Shown here piece by piece: positions 45,656 through 56,139 of a DNA stretch of 64,000 nt. Within the stretch, counting starts at the first letter, position 1. Every line of letters begins with the position of its first letter. Position numbers and translations under genes: made by a program. The DNA lies in contig NC_081414.1 of NCBI RefSeq assembly GCF_030272615.1, positions 518,823,185 to 518,887,184 of the forward strand, read 5' to 3'. This DNA is from Cryptomeria japonica (taxonomy: Eukaryota; Streptophyta; Pinopsida; Cupressales; Cupressaceae). Below the pieces are notes generated by a model, which did not search any database, was not told the DNA's origin, and worked only from the letters and a program-made list of their open reading frames with translations.

Positions 45656-46135
45656 ACTCGACAAAATCCTTGTGTGAGAGAATGCTGACGAAGATGTCGT
45701 GTTCGAGCTCGTGAAGCTATCCCTCAAAATAATCAATCTCCTCAAACTCCAACAATTGACATGATTCCCTTTTCTCCTAAGCAAGATGTTCAACCAACAT
45801 CTCCAAATCATAAGTTGCATAGAATATGTGATGGTTTTACTCCTATTCGTGTTCTTGCTCCTCTTTCCTTAAACTTTAATGTAAAAATGAGTGAAAATGT
45901 TATTCATAATGGCAATACAACTCTTAATGCTTCTGACAGTGAGCATGAATATATTGATGTGGATACACATTTATCAGATGAGTTTTCACAAACTTTAATC
46001 CTAGCTCCTAGACTCAAACAAAGTGACTTACAACATGAGCATAGTCCTTGTTTGGATCTTGTGATAGCTCCATCTACTATGCTCGATATCGCTCCTCTGG
46101 CATGTTGCTTGCCTTCTCGAAATAGTGATCAGTAA
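45656..46135 (+). pseudogene. Gag-only element ORF, C-terminal fragment
   Basis: The plus-strand reading resumes with a CRVRAREAIPQNNQSPQTP-like phrase and continues in the open stretch 45761-46135, which ends in a stop. It contains an Asp/Ser-rich part (DSEHEYIDVDTHLSDEF). It is the continuation of the host element's coding region after the second insertion. Its function is unknown. Confidence 0.7.
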
Positions 46136-46915
46136 GATCGGGAGGCAGATGTCGTGCTAGATTAGTGATACTAGCACTACAGATCTTTCTCTCTCTTTTC
46201 TTTCTCTTTTGTGGCCATTCTTCTATATGTATCCATGTTCTTCTATTGTTCCCTTATTATCTACTTGGGGACGATGCAAAGCATTGAAATCTTCCCTTGG
46301 TCTCTTTCATGTTGACTCAAAAGACATCCTCTCTTTCCTTTCTTCTAAGGTAGTGTCCTTATTTTGGGAATGAAGATTATTATATGCATATACATACATG
46401 ATATACATGAGTTATCATACAACATACTGACCCCAAGGAAAGTGACACTACCTCGTGTTTTGTGTTCATTATCTTTGGCTTTATACCTCGATTAGGGGCA
46501 AAATATTTGCAATAACGTGCTCCCTTTCTTTTCTCTCTCTTGGGTGTATCCTATGTTAAAGAAATTGCTCCTGATAAGGCGTGTGAGATCGCTTTAATGT
46601 GGGGGCATACACTTCGCTCATTCTTTCCTTTTAGTGATACTTAGAATTACTTAGTAAACTTTTCTTTTCTTTGTAATCTTTTGTATCTTGGCTTTCATGA
46701 CTCATAGTGAAGGGAACTTTTCTACTTGCAGTCATGGTTCTCCCCTTCTCAATCTTCTATTTTACTTCGTCAATCGAAGTCATAAGATGCTAAGTCCACT
46801 AGGGGCTTGGTGCATCCTGCCTCCTTGACATTGTGAAAGTCTTTCAATCTTGTTTCCTTGTACTTTACCCACAGTATTGACATACGCTTATACTCCTGCT
46901 AAACTGGGGGCTAAA
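46136..46915 (+). other. 3' non-coding region of the gag-only element with polypurine tract
   Basis: T-rich DNA without an ORF. It ends in AAACTGGGGGCTAAA directly before the 3' LTR, a plausible polypurine primer. A second GGGG tract lies near 46600 (TGTGGGGGCATACA). Confidence 0.7.
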
Positions 46916-48092
46916 TGTAGTGTCATAAAATTGTGACCCTAGAAATTTACGACTGCATTAGGGTCCTCATGCATTTGAACTACAATCCTCTAGCCTTATC
47001 AGAGACTGGAGAGTGCTCGGCTTGTGAAAACTGCTTCTTCCTTGGCCTCTACATCACTTTGTCTGCACTCTACCCTGGAGATAGGGGTAGGATAAGGGCA
47101 TGGCACCCTTGTTCTCCAAGGACATGGGTGTGGTTCCCCTATCCCTGCCCTATTTTAGGGTAGGACCTTTCTATTGCAAGCACTGTGGGTTGTACATTGA
47201 ACAGGAAATCTCCCCGATGTCGGCCCGTGACGAAATTCAAATCCTTCAGACATGTATTTAAGGGGCATTCATCCTCTCATTTTTAGAAGTTCAATAAGTG
47301 GGAGAGATTCAAGTTTCATAAGAGATCAAGCATTCAAGCATTCTCAAGTCTCCCTTCAAGGCTAGGTGTTGCATGAGTCAAGGATTAAACCATTGAAGAG
47401 GAGATCCCTTTCAACATTCAATTCCACAAAAGCATTTCTATCAACATTGCTACTGCAACCTCCCTTGAGGTAATTTATAATTCAGTCTTTCATTTACATC
47501 TACTTGCAAGTACTTTCTTTCATTACTTGGTTAATTCCAAAACTGGGGTTTGACCTAAAGGCAAACCCCCAATCCCAACAGATTTCCCTCTTTTATGTGT
47601 GTAGGTTGTAGGTGCGCAGTTGTACTTTCAGATTCAAGCTTCATTTGCAGAGGTGGAAAAACCCTTTTCGTTTCATAGATTTTTTGGAGGACCATGTACA
47701 TTCCCACCATGGTCTGGACAACTTTTTGTCAAATTTGCAGGGCGACTTCATCTTGACATTTTACTGCCAAATCCAAGCACACAACTTCATCCCATTTTCA
47801 GATCTCAAGTTATAATCGATTCATTGTCACTTTTGCACTAAATAATTCAATCAATTACCATTTCAAATCAAACAAAGGGAATAAGGGGACCATCATAACA
47901 TCCTTAATTCAATCAGAATTCAATCTATCATCTTTGTGTGGAGATTAGATCTAGTGAATTACCCCTTATCTCCCTTTAATATAATGGTGAAAAGTGCTTG
48001 AAGGATAATCAATAGTGAAACTTTCATCTTTATTTGAGGAAAAGGGTTATTTTTCCTCTTGATCTATCACTCATCATTTTCCCACCATCACA
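46916..48092 (+). repeat. 3' LTR of the gag-only element
   Basis: It starts TGTAGTGTCATAAAATTGTG and ends CCACCATCACA, with canonical TG..CA ends. It aligns with ~30734-32020. Confidence 0.88.
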
Positions 48093-48101
48093 CACACACA
48101 C

Positions 48102-48134
<33 letters not shown>
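48091..48134. repeat. (CA)n(TA)n microsatellite
   Basis: About five CA steps, then GA, then about fifteen TA steps, at the junction where LTR copy 3 resumes after the gag-only element. Confidence 0.9.
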
Positions 48135-48136
<2 letters not shown>

Positions 48137-50217
48137 GGAATTTGTGAAAATAAAGGCAATATGAGGTAAATGTCAAAGACCGATTGGATATAATCGTAAT
48201 TTATTTTGTGAAAATAAAGGCTATATGGATAGTCGTCAATTAAGTTTAGTCGATATGATTTTTAATTGGAAATATTTATTTTGATTTAAATAATGATTTT
48301 AGTTTACAAATATATTTAATTGTTATTTTTATTAGTTAGAAATTTGAAGCCAAATGGAATTTGTTTATAGCCAAATTGGCTTTAATGGAGAAGATTTATA
48401 TTTGTTTTAAATGATGGCTTATTTAGTCTACGAGTTGCTTTTATAAGGTGTATGGTTTTAAATCAAGTCTTGAGAAATTTTATTTGGGTGTATGTTTACT
48501 TAAACCCTTTTTATGCGTTATTCTCTATTATGGATTTTCTTATCATGAAGGAGTCAGTTATTGAAAGAGTTCCAATTAGATAAAATTAGCTATCAATTAT
48601 ATTTTGAGTGATCATTATGATTGCTTAACATGGATGTGTTTAGATTGCAAGTGTACCCTTTTGAGTATTTACTCTGATTGGTAGATTTTGGGTGTTGATT
48701 TGAAAGAGTCATTCTCATGTTATGTTGGTATGTTGATGAATGTGAGTCTTTTGTGCGAGTTGATTTGGTTAAGTTTTGATTGTGGTCGTATTTTCTTTAT
48801 TTTGGTTGTGGTCTTGTCTTGTGAATAGACCAGTTGTTCGTTTCACACCTCGAGTTGGTTTAACCTTGGTAGAAGGTTTGTTTAATCAATTTGTTCTTCA
48901 GTTTTTTTTGAACTCCTTGTGTTAGTCAACTTTTGTGATTTGCCTTGGGGTTCTTTTGATGTTGTGTAGTGTCATAAGGAAGAGTGGCTTCTAAGTGGGG
49001 GTCGGGGCCCAAGTGGCTACTAGGATAACCCCTTGGAAGTTGAGTAATAAATGACAACTTAATTAAAAAACTGGGGTTGGGTTTCAAACATTAATTGAGA
49101 TTATTTGTGCCCCGCTCATGGTTGAGTACTATTATAGACTCAAGATTTAGTGGGAAGGCCTAGAATGGAAAACCAACTACCTTGTCCTCACGAAAGGTTT
49201 GTTGGGTCCGCATGAGTCTGGATGGGGGTCAGGGGTATAGGAGAGGCTACCAGGATAACCCAGGATAGGGGATGGGGCCTATGGAGGCCTACCAGGATAA
49301 CCCATACCGGATATGCCATGATACTCTTCGCTTATGTTCATTAGTGTGTAGTCTTGTGTATGCTTTACTTGGAACACTCTTGTGAGAGTCATATTTATAT
49401 TCTTATACCTTGTGTGAGTACCTGATGTACATGTTAGACTATGTGATTTTTTATTGTGGTTTTCTTGAGGGCCTTATTACTATCTCCTAGCACAAAGGGG
49501 TGGTTCCTTTTTTTGGGCCACATGGTCGGGTGGTAGTGTCAATTTCTATTGGGTATTTTGTTTGTTCCTTGGGAGGAATTAGCTTTGCAAGTGCTCCAAA
49601 TGTTTCTCTTGGATTCATTTCATTCTATTGTACCAGTTGGATCCTTCTTATTATTCTTGGTTCATATTTGTATCTCTTGGACCCTTATGTGGTTGGTTGT
49701 ACCATATTTTATATGTATGCCTTCATGGTAGTTATAATTTGATGTAATCATTATGTAATTTTTATGAGATTTGATGTATTAAATGCAATTATAAAACTAA
49801 GTTATCCTTACAATGTAAAAATAATGTGCTATGTTGAGATTTAGATGTTAGGATTTGTATCTTTATTTAATTAATTAATGTAATGTAATTGAATTTGTTA
49901 ACATAAATGAAGTATAGAAATGATAGTGTTATCTCGTGCAAAGTATGAAAACAATCCTTGATTAGTGTAGCTAAGTTCCTAATGGTTAAATATATTTCTT
50001 AAATGGATTAATTGATCTTAAGTAAGAATTAGTTTAATTAAGTAATCTAGGTTGGGAAACCCTTTAGCAGTTCGAGTTAAGTCTTCTGCATGTGCAACTT
50101 TTATTGTAGTGTTTATCTTTTTACGTTTAGGTGTTATGTATTATGAAAAAAAAAAAATTGCACTCTTTTCGAGTGTTTGTGATTGTATCCTTTAGGGTTT
50201 TTTGGTGAGGCATTACA
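48093..50217 (+). mobile_element. Long-LTR family copy 3, 3' part
   Basis: It carries the same ordered blocks as copies 1 and 2: GAGTGGCTTC..GGGGCC (~48980-49015), GAAGGCCTAGAATGGAAAAC (~49154), CTTGTCCTCACGAAAGG (~49182), and the poly-A stretch before TTGCACTC. It ends GGCATTACA at 50217, directly followed by a primer-binding site, so this is a 5' LTR and not a solo LTR. With the gag-only element removed, the two parts make ~3.8 kb. The ORF at 49500-49742 is Leu/Phe-rich and unrecognised. Confidence 0.85.
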
Positions 50218-50952
50218 CTTGGTATCAGAGCCAAGGTTTGCAAACATTGGGATCTCTAGTGTAACTTGTGCCCTTAGTTTGGTGTGTGGTATATAGTTTT
50301 TTCATCGTATGTTTGTCTCTCTGAGGTATGCTTGTGACTAATGCTTGGGATCTTGAAGATCTTAGATGTTTCATTCTCTATTTCTTTTCTCACTCTTTTT
50401 GAAAACCCTAAATGAGTGTAACATGAGTATTCAGTTCTTGGTCTTTCTGATTGATGATTAGTGTTGGTTATGTGATTATATGTGTGTTGTTTTCTTGTAA
50501 GATGTTTAGGTCTACAATTACTCTCATTTTTAGAGATAATTGGATGTACCTTCTTAACTGATAGTATACTCTTTAGATTAGCTTATTAGGTTGAGTAATG
50601 CATTATCTTAAGTCTAAAAGAACGATTGCATGCTTGTGTTATACCAGTAATTATACTTAGTGTCATAATTACGAGAGCTTGTACAGAAATGTTGAGTGCA
50701 TATTCATAGTGAATTATATGTATTTCTTCCTTCCTCCTCTCTAAAAATTAAAATATCTATATCTTGTGTGCTTATGGTTGAGTATGTCTTCTTGTTGCCA
50801 ATGAATATTGTGTTTTCCTAAAACCCTTATGTGAACCTTGGAGAGGTTAGTGCATACTTGAATGTTAGAAGATATATTGGATGTGTTTTCATTAAATATT
50901 TTATTGTGTGTTTAATATGACCAACTCGAATAATGACCTATAAGAACAATAC
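50218..50952 (+). promoter_or_regulatory. Primer-binding site and truncated internal region after LTR copy 3
   Basis: TTGGTATCAGAGCCAAGG (50219-50236) is a near-canonical methionine-tRNA primer-binding site. About 720 bp of non-coding internal sequence follows before the LINE target site. No gag or pol of this family is present in the window, so the element is either truncated or non-coding. Confidence 0.85.
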
Positions 50953-50968
50953 AATAATGTAATTATAG
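50953..50968 (+). repeat. LINE target-site duplication, left
   Basis: AATAATGTAATTATAG, matched by AATAATGTAATTGCAG at 56124-56139 (14 of 16 identical). Confidence 0.88.
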
Positions 50969-50979
50969 TCTGAAATTAA

Positions 50980-53406
50980 AGATGTTTAGGATAGAATCCA
51001 AGAGATTGGGTTGTCTGAAGAACTCAAGGTGGCGGAAAATGTTCTTTTGTCTAAATACCACACCATTATTTCTAATGAAGAGATGTTCTAGAGACAAAGA
51101 TCAAGAGCCTTGTTCTTGAAGGAAGGTGATAAAAATGCCCAGTTCTTTCACTTAACTGCTCTTAAGCATAAGGCAGCTAACAGGATTTCTAGATTATCCT
51201 ATAATAAAGGGATCTTAACAGAGGATAATGATATTAGAAAGGAAGCTATGGAGTATTTCGGCACCCTTTTGGGAGAAGTGGATAACCTAGATATCAGTAA
51301 TCAAAACATCCTCTTGCAAGCTATTCCTTCTAACCTGACTACTGTTGATAATAACTTTTTATCCCGTATTCCCTCTAATCAAGAAATCAAAAAGGCAGTG
51401 TTTTCTTTTCAAGGAGATTAATCCCTTGGACCGGATGGTTTTCCTATGTTTTTCTTCCAAAATTTTTGGCACATCATGGAGGCAGACATCTGCAATGGTG
51501 TTAAAGAATTCTTTGGCTCTAGAAGGCTCGTAAAGGAACTGAATACTACCTTCATTGTCCTTATTCCGAAGATCCCAGGTGCTAACTCTCTCAATAAGTT
51601 TAGACCCATTAGTCTGTGCAACTCTGTGTACAAGATTTTATCCAAGGTTCTGACTTCTAGGTTGCTGGAAATTCTTCCAAGAATTATCTCTGTCCAGCAG
51701 AATGGTTTTGTCCCTGGTAGATAGATTCTGGATTCCATCATATCTGTTCATGAAAATATCAACTCCCTAAAAGTGGCAAATAAACAGGGTTTCTTCCTGA
51801 AGTTAGACATGGCTAAAGCTTTTGATAGAGTGAACTGGCATTTTCTCCTAAGGATCATGAAAGCATTTGGTTTTGGTGAAAAAGTTATTCAACTTTGCTC
51901 TCAACTTATGGAAACCTCCTCTTCTGCTATTATTGTCAATAGTTCCCCATCTAGTTTCTTTAAAAGCTCTCGAGGACTTAGACAGGGAGACCCCATATCC
52001 CTTATCTTGTTTACTATTTTAGCTGAATTCCTGGGTAGATTTATTCTTAAAAATGTGGAAGATGGCAATCTTAAGGGTTGGAAACCATCTTCATCCAATG
52101 TCACTTGCTCCCATGAACAGTTTGTTGATGATTCTATTACTATGGGGGAAGCTTCCATCTTGGAAGCTAAAAACATGAAGAAGGTGTTGAATACTTATCA
52201 ATCTGCCTCTGGTCAAAAAATTAATTGGGATAAAAGTTCTTTGTTCTTCATCAACACCCCTATTCAAAGGTAACTAAGGATTGAAAGAATTCTTGGTTTC
52301 AAAATTTTTGAGCTTCCCTCTTCTTATTTGGGGCTTCCTCTGTGTATTAAGCCTGAGGATTCTTTCTGGAATAAGCTGGTGGATAGATTTAACTCAAAAC
52401 TTGCTGGTTGGAAAGGGGTTGTCCTTAGTCAAGTGGGAAAAGTTACTTTACTTAAAGCCACTCTCCAAAACCTTCCTATTTATGCTCTCAGTTTGTTCAA
52501 AATCCCCAAAAAAATTGCGGAAGCTATTGAAAGAATCCAAAAAAGTTTCTTTGGTCGGGGGTGGAAGTCAAAAACAGAATTCCCTTAATTTCTTGGAATA
52601 AAATCTGTTCTCCTAAGGCCTTAGGTGGCTTGGGTTTAAGGAATATTAGTTCCATGAATAAGGCTTTATTAGCCAAACAGATTTGGAGAATGAAAGGGGA
52701 GAAAAGAGAATGGAACTCTATCTAGAATAACAAATATCTCTATATACAACCTTATGAGGAAGAATTCTTAGATGATTCTTTTATTGTTGAAGGTTCGACT
52801 ATATGGAATGTTGCTCAATCTGCTAAAGTTGGGCTATTGTTGGATGAATTTGGAACCTTAGGGATGGTAGGAGAATAAGATTTTGGGAAGATAGGTGGAT
52901 ATTGGACAAACCTCTAGAGGATGTTCCAATCATTAATGAATGGAAAGATTGGTTCAAAAGCAGGTTTGGGGAGCTAGTCAGAGACTACTGGAGAAATGAG
53001 AATTGGATTGATTTCAGCCAGTAGTGTCCGGGGCTTAAGTTCCTTTAGATTGCTCTCTCTGCTAAAGTTCCTATCAGACAACAAAGATGACAGGTTGATA
53101 TGGAGGGAAACCCCGGATGGAAAATCCTTTGTCTCCTCAGCTACAGCTATCAATAATGAATTTGTGGAAGAAATTCCTATTTGGGCTAAAGTCTGGAACA
53201 AGAAGTTAGTTCCTAAAGTTAATTTTTTTTTTTGGATTTTCATCCAAAACAAGGTTTTAACCCTGGACAACCTTCAAAAGAGAGGTTTTGTTTTTCCTAA
53301 TAGGTATTCTCTTTGTTGCAGGGAAGAAGAGGCTGCCTGTCATATTCTTAATCAGTGTACCTTTAGTCAGGATATATGGAAAATCATCTTAGTAGGTGGA
53401 ACTTGA
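50980..53406 (+). pseudogene. LINE ORF2: reverse transcriptase and zinc-ribbon region, broken
   Basis: It begins with a RQRSRALFLKEGDKNAQFFH-like entry to the RT domain (~51090-51150). LGPDGFPMFFFQNFW, FIVLIPKIPGANS, FRPISLCNSVYKILSKVL and QNGFVPGR follow (to 51724). FLKLDMAKAFDRVNW (~51785-51830), GLRQGDPISLILF (~51976) and the active-site EQFVDDSI (~52115, both Asp present) come next. The thumb SYLGLPL and the GWKGVVLSQVGKVTLLKATL region follow (to ~52460). The zinc-ribbon-like domain (zf-RVT) lies at 52996-53406 with KLVPKVNFFFWIF and a CHILNQC site. Stops (51419, 51722, 52271) and frameshifts break it. Confidence 0.93.
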
Positions 53407-53573
53407 GCTAGGTTTTTTCGAATTCCCTAGGGGAAACTTGGCAGCAATGGCACTGCCCCAATTCTAATCCTAAGATTGTGGAGACTTGGAGACTTACTCT
53501 TCCAAATGTTATCTAGAATATTTGGAAAGAGCGCAACAATAGGATTTTCAGGGATAAAAGTGTTACTCCTGAA

Positions 53574-54242
53574 GTGGTGGCGGATAAAATTTATAGGAGT
53601 ATATTTGAATGTATCTATGGCACCGATTATGGACCAGTTGCTAAAGATGACTTCAAAGACAGGTGGAACTTCTCCACTACTACCACTAGCAAGGAGAAGG
53701 GAAGAGAAGGTCTCTTTTGGTGTTTTCCTCCTCAGGGGTGGATTAAGGCTAACTTTGATGGGGCCTCTAAGGGGAATCCGGGTAAAGCTAGATATGGGGG
53801 CATTGTCAGGAATTTTGCTGGAAGTTGCTTAGGGGCAGTGGCTGGTCCTTTGGGGAGTCAAACAAGTCATTTTGCCAAAGCCTCAGCTGCCCTGAACACC
53901 TTAATTATAGCCAAGAATCTTAATCATGATAAATTATGGCTCGAAGGAGACTCGCTTAATATTATTAAGTGTCTGAAGGGGGAGTCAGAGCCATCATGGT
54001 CAATTGAAAATATTATCTTGCAAGCTAGGGAAATTATTGCTAGTTTTAAAGATATTATAATTCAACATGCCTTTAGAAAAAAAAATATGGTGGCTGATTG
54101 TCTAGAAAACCTAGGGGTTAATTCTGATTCCCAAATGATTTGGCATGGGGAAGATGTCGACATAAACATTAAAGAACTCCTTAGAAGGGACAAATATATG
54201 GGAAGGGAAGGACTGCATAATCATGAAAAAGCATATGATTAA
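53574..54242 (+). pseudogene. LINE RNase H domain (RVT_3 type)
   Basis: A 222-codon open stretch. The domain opens with IKANFDGASKGNPGKARYGG (~53740-53800), which holds the first catalytic Asp. In AKASAALNTL the expected Glu-Ala context is altered, so the catalytic Glu may be lost. LEGDSLNIIKCLKG supplies the next Asp and KKNMVADCLENLG the last. Such a C-terminal RNase H is found in many plant L1-type LINEs and removes RNA from the first-strand hybrid. The frame upstream joins ORF2 only through frameshifts. The stop at 54240 is 169 bp before the third ORF. Confidence 0.9.
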
Positions 54243-54411
54243 TTTATGCCTTGATGGAAATGTAATTATTACTTGGCAAAGCGGCAGATCCCCAACCATT
54301 TCTTATAATACATCACACACTTTGTGGGTCACCCAGTTCAATATCTCAAGTAACTACAGGAAAGAAGTGTTGAGTTTGTAGAGGAACAAAGCTGATAATC
54401 CGAATTCGAAG

Positions 54412-55956
54412 ATGGGAGGAGATTTAAGGAGGGAGGAACCAAATAATACGTCAACATGGAAAGCGATGCTGAAGGTGTGGGCGAAGTTGGAAAAAGGATC
54501 CCTCACAAGCTTTATGGAGAAGCTTGTGGATTATGGTAAAGGTAGGGTAAATCTCGCTGTTACCAAAAGTTCTGAAAAATTGTGTAATGGTTCCTTTAAA
54601 ATCTATGGAGTTAAGTTCAAGTTGGACGCTTGCCTCATAGCTACTATGACTGGCATGCCCCATACTAGGCTTAATTTTTTAAGAGACCTTAAAGTCTCCA
54701 ACAACGCGGTTAATCTATTCCCATGGAAGGAAAAAGAGAGGGATGGAATTGGCAAAGCCATAGGAGGTTACTATGAAGCTGCTATTATCAAGAAAATTTG
54801 GGGCTGGGTTTTGAATGCTATAATGGAATATATCACGGTTGAGGGCCAATTCTCTAAGGCCCACACCTACCACTTTGTTCTTCTAAACCATTTCAGACAC
54901 GACAAAAAGGTATCCCTGCCCTACTACCTTTTTAGGTCCCTTTCCAAGTCCCTCAATAAACACAGTAAGAATCCCTCAAGTCCGGTTCTCCATTGTGGGC
55001 TCTTGTTGCTCATTTATGAGCACTACAAAACCCTCGCCCTATTGGAAAACAAGAGGTTATTCACCTCCTCAAGGAAGAGAAAGATGGAGGGAGGTGATTC
55101 CGGCAAGGAGAAGGCATCTTCTAGCAAAAAAAGAAAGAGTGCCCCTGGGATGGAAACAGAGGAAATTGAAAAAGATGGTAGCGAAATAGAGATAGATGAT
55201 TCCGATGGTGAAGACAGTTGGAAAGGTGAGGAGGTGGATATTGAGGAGGAAAGTGGTGATAATGAGTCTGACATTGAAAGCTCTATCCACAGCGAATGCC
55301 CTGGCAAGGACAACAACCATCCTATGGAGGATGTGGATTACAAGGATAATGATGAAATAGATGCGAATTCCAAGAGGGAAAGGAATAAGGAACCTGAGAA
55401 GAATACGACTAAGGATAGTTTAAGCGAGCACAAGGAAAGTGCAGATAATGGGTTATTCCTAGATAACCTCAAAAAACTTACCGAGGCGAGATTGGATTAT
55501 GACAAATGGACCTATGAACTCTTGAAGAACCTTGAAAAAAAGGGGAAAAATATGGATGAGAAGAAGGAGAATGACGACAGGGAGCTCACAAAATGGAAGC
55601 AGGATATGGAGGAGAAGGTTAAATTGCTGGAAGAAGGGAGAGAGGCCATGAAAAATTTGATGGGCATTATCCTGAATATCCTATCAGCTATCACTAAAAA
55701 ATTGGAGGATATTGCTAAGGTCTTCGATCATACTAGCTCTCCTAAACCAGTGGTGGAACTTGACATGTATGATGAGACTATCCAAATTGGCAGTGGTGAA
55801 GCTAATCCAGTTGGTGGTGCTGCTAAGAGGACTAGGGCAAGTGTCAAGAAAGTTGTGGCCGCTTCTGCTAAGGATCTCCCAAATATCAGGGATAACATCA
55901 AAGATCTGTATGGAATTAGCAACACCCTGGCTAATGCCCTGAAAAAAATCAATTAG
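54412..55956 (+). CDS. Third ORF of the LINE: 514-aa protein of unknown family, intact
   Basis: The longest intact frame in the window. The Met-Gly-Gly start is used because a second copy keeps MGG at the same place after RNase H (minus strand, 57913). Residues ~1-215 look globular (FKIYGVKFKLDACLIATMTG and YYLFRSLSKSLNKH phrases), similar in style to plant transposon-associated domains. Residues ~220-245 are basic (SSRKRK, SSSKKRKS), a likely nuclear signal; ~248-320 are acidic; ~350-440 form a coiled coil; ~468-490 are again basic (AAKRTRASVKKVV). It lies inside the target duplications of the LINE. The family is not recognised. An RNA-binding ORF1-like partner or a nuclear targeting factor is an inference. 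The absence of stops beside a broken ORF2 may mean selection or youth. Confidence 0.8.
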   Translation: MGGDLRREEPNNTSTWKAMLKVWAKLEKGSLTSFMEKLVDYGKGRVNLAVTKSSEKLCNGSFKIYGVKFKLDACLIATMTGMPHTRLNFLRDLKVSNNAVNLFPWKEKERDGIGKAIGGYYEAAIIKKIWGWVLNAIMEYITVEGQFSKAHTYHFVLLNHFRHDKKVSLPYYLFRSLSKSLNKHSKNPSSPVLHCGLLLLIYEHYKTLALLENKRLFTSSRKRKMEGGDSGKEKASSSKKRKSAPGMETEEIEKDGSEIEIDDSDGEDSWKGEEVDIEEESGDNESDIESSIHSECPGKDNNHPMEDVDYKDNDEIDANSKRERNKEPEKNTTKDSLSEHKESADNGLFLDNLKKLTEARLDYDKWTYELLKNLEKKGKNMDEKKENDDRELTKWKQDMEEKVKLLEEGREAMKNLMGIILNILSAITKKLEDIAKVFDHTSSPKPVVELDMYDETIQIGSGEANPVGGAAKRTRASVKKVVAASAKDLPNIRDNIKDLYGISNTLANALKKIN

Positions 55957-56123
55957 TTTATCTTCTTGGGTCTGGCTGGTTTTGCTGGCTTTAGTTGGTT
56001 TTCTTTGGTTTTCTGCTGGCTTTTTGTTGGCCTGTTCCTTTTTGTCTCTTGTTGTTTTTTGTTAAGATCGAATTGTAAAGGGTTTTGGGGCCCCTTCAAA
56101 ACCTATTTTTACCTTAATCAAAA
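55957..56123 (+). other. LINE 3' region and A-rich tail
   Basis: T/G-rich 3' untranslated sequence with repeated TTTGCTGGC and TGGTTTTC words. Then comes GGGGCCCCTTCAAAACCTAT, then TTACCTTAATCAAAA. A related tail (GGGTCCCTGTAAAACCTGTT..TTATCTTACGAAAA) ends the minus-strand copy at ~59622, so this is a family-specific 3' end, probably the recognition site for the reverse transcriptase. Confidence 0.75.
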
Positions 56124-56139
56124 AATAATGTAATTGCAG
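56124..56139 (+). repeat. LINE target-site duplication, right
   Basis: AATAATGTAATTGCAG, partner of 50953-50968. Confidence 0.88.

Larger units (their letters stand above)
30734..48092 (+). mobile_element. Gag-only LTR retrotransposon (non-autonomous), host of two nested elements
   Basis: Related LTRs lie at ~30734-32020 and 46916-48092, with a long leader, a gag-like ORF with a zinc-knuckle-like and a protease-like segment, and a polypurine-type tract (CTGGGGG) before the 3' LTR. No reverse transcriptase or integrase belonging to this element is seen; the pol sequences inside belong to a minus-strand Gypsy inserted at 35735-43415. A second insertion occupies 43740 to ~45655. The coding frame continues across both. 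The element is therefore gag-only and would depend on another element for copying. No clear target duplication is seen, since the 5' LTR edge is degraded. Confidence 0.85.
50969..56123 (+). mobile_element. LINE with RNase H and a third ORF, 5'-truncated (copy 1)
   Basis: A 5.15-kb unit lies between 16-bp target duplications. It starts just before the reverse transcriptase (endonuclease lost) and carries RT, a zinc-ribbon region, RNase H and a 514-codon ORF. It ends in a short 3' region with GGGGCCCCTTCAAAACCT and an A-rich tail. Because the duplications enclose everything, the third ORF was copied and inserted together with ORF2. Two further partial copies lie at 57.3-59.5 and 59.6-60.9 kb. 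Confidence 0.88.

Noticed and set aside
45230-45688. Several overlapping ORFs on both strands in the GC-rich segment
   Set aside because: High GC leaves few stops in any frame; only the minus-strand frame 45623-44097 has consistent protein character (charged head, coiled coil).
49500-49742. 80-codon Phe/Leu-rich ORF
   Set aside because: It lies inside LTR copy 3 and is not recognised; hydrophobic character follows from T-rich sequence.
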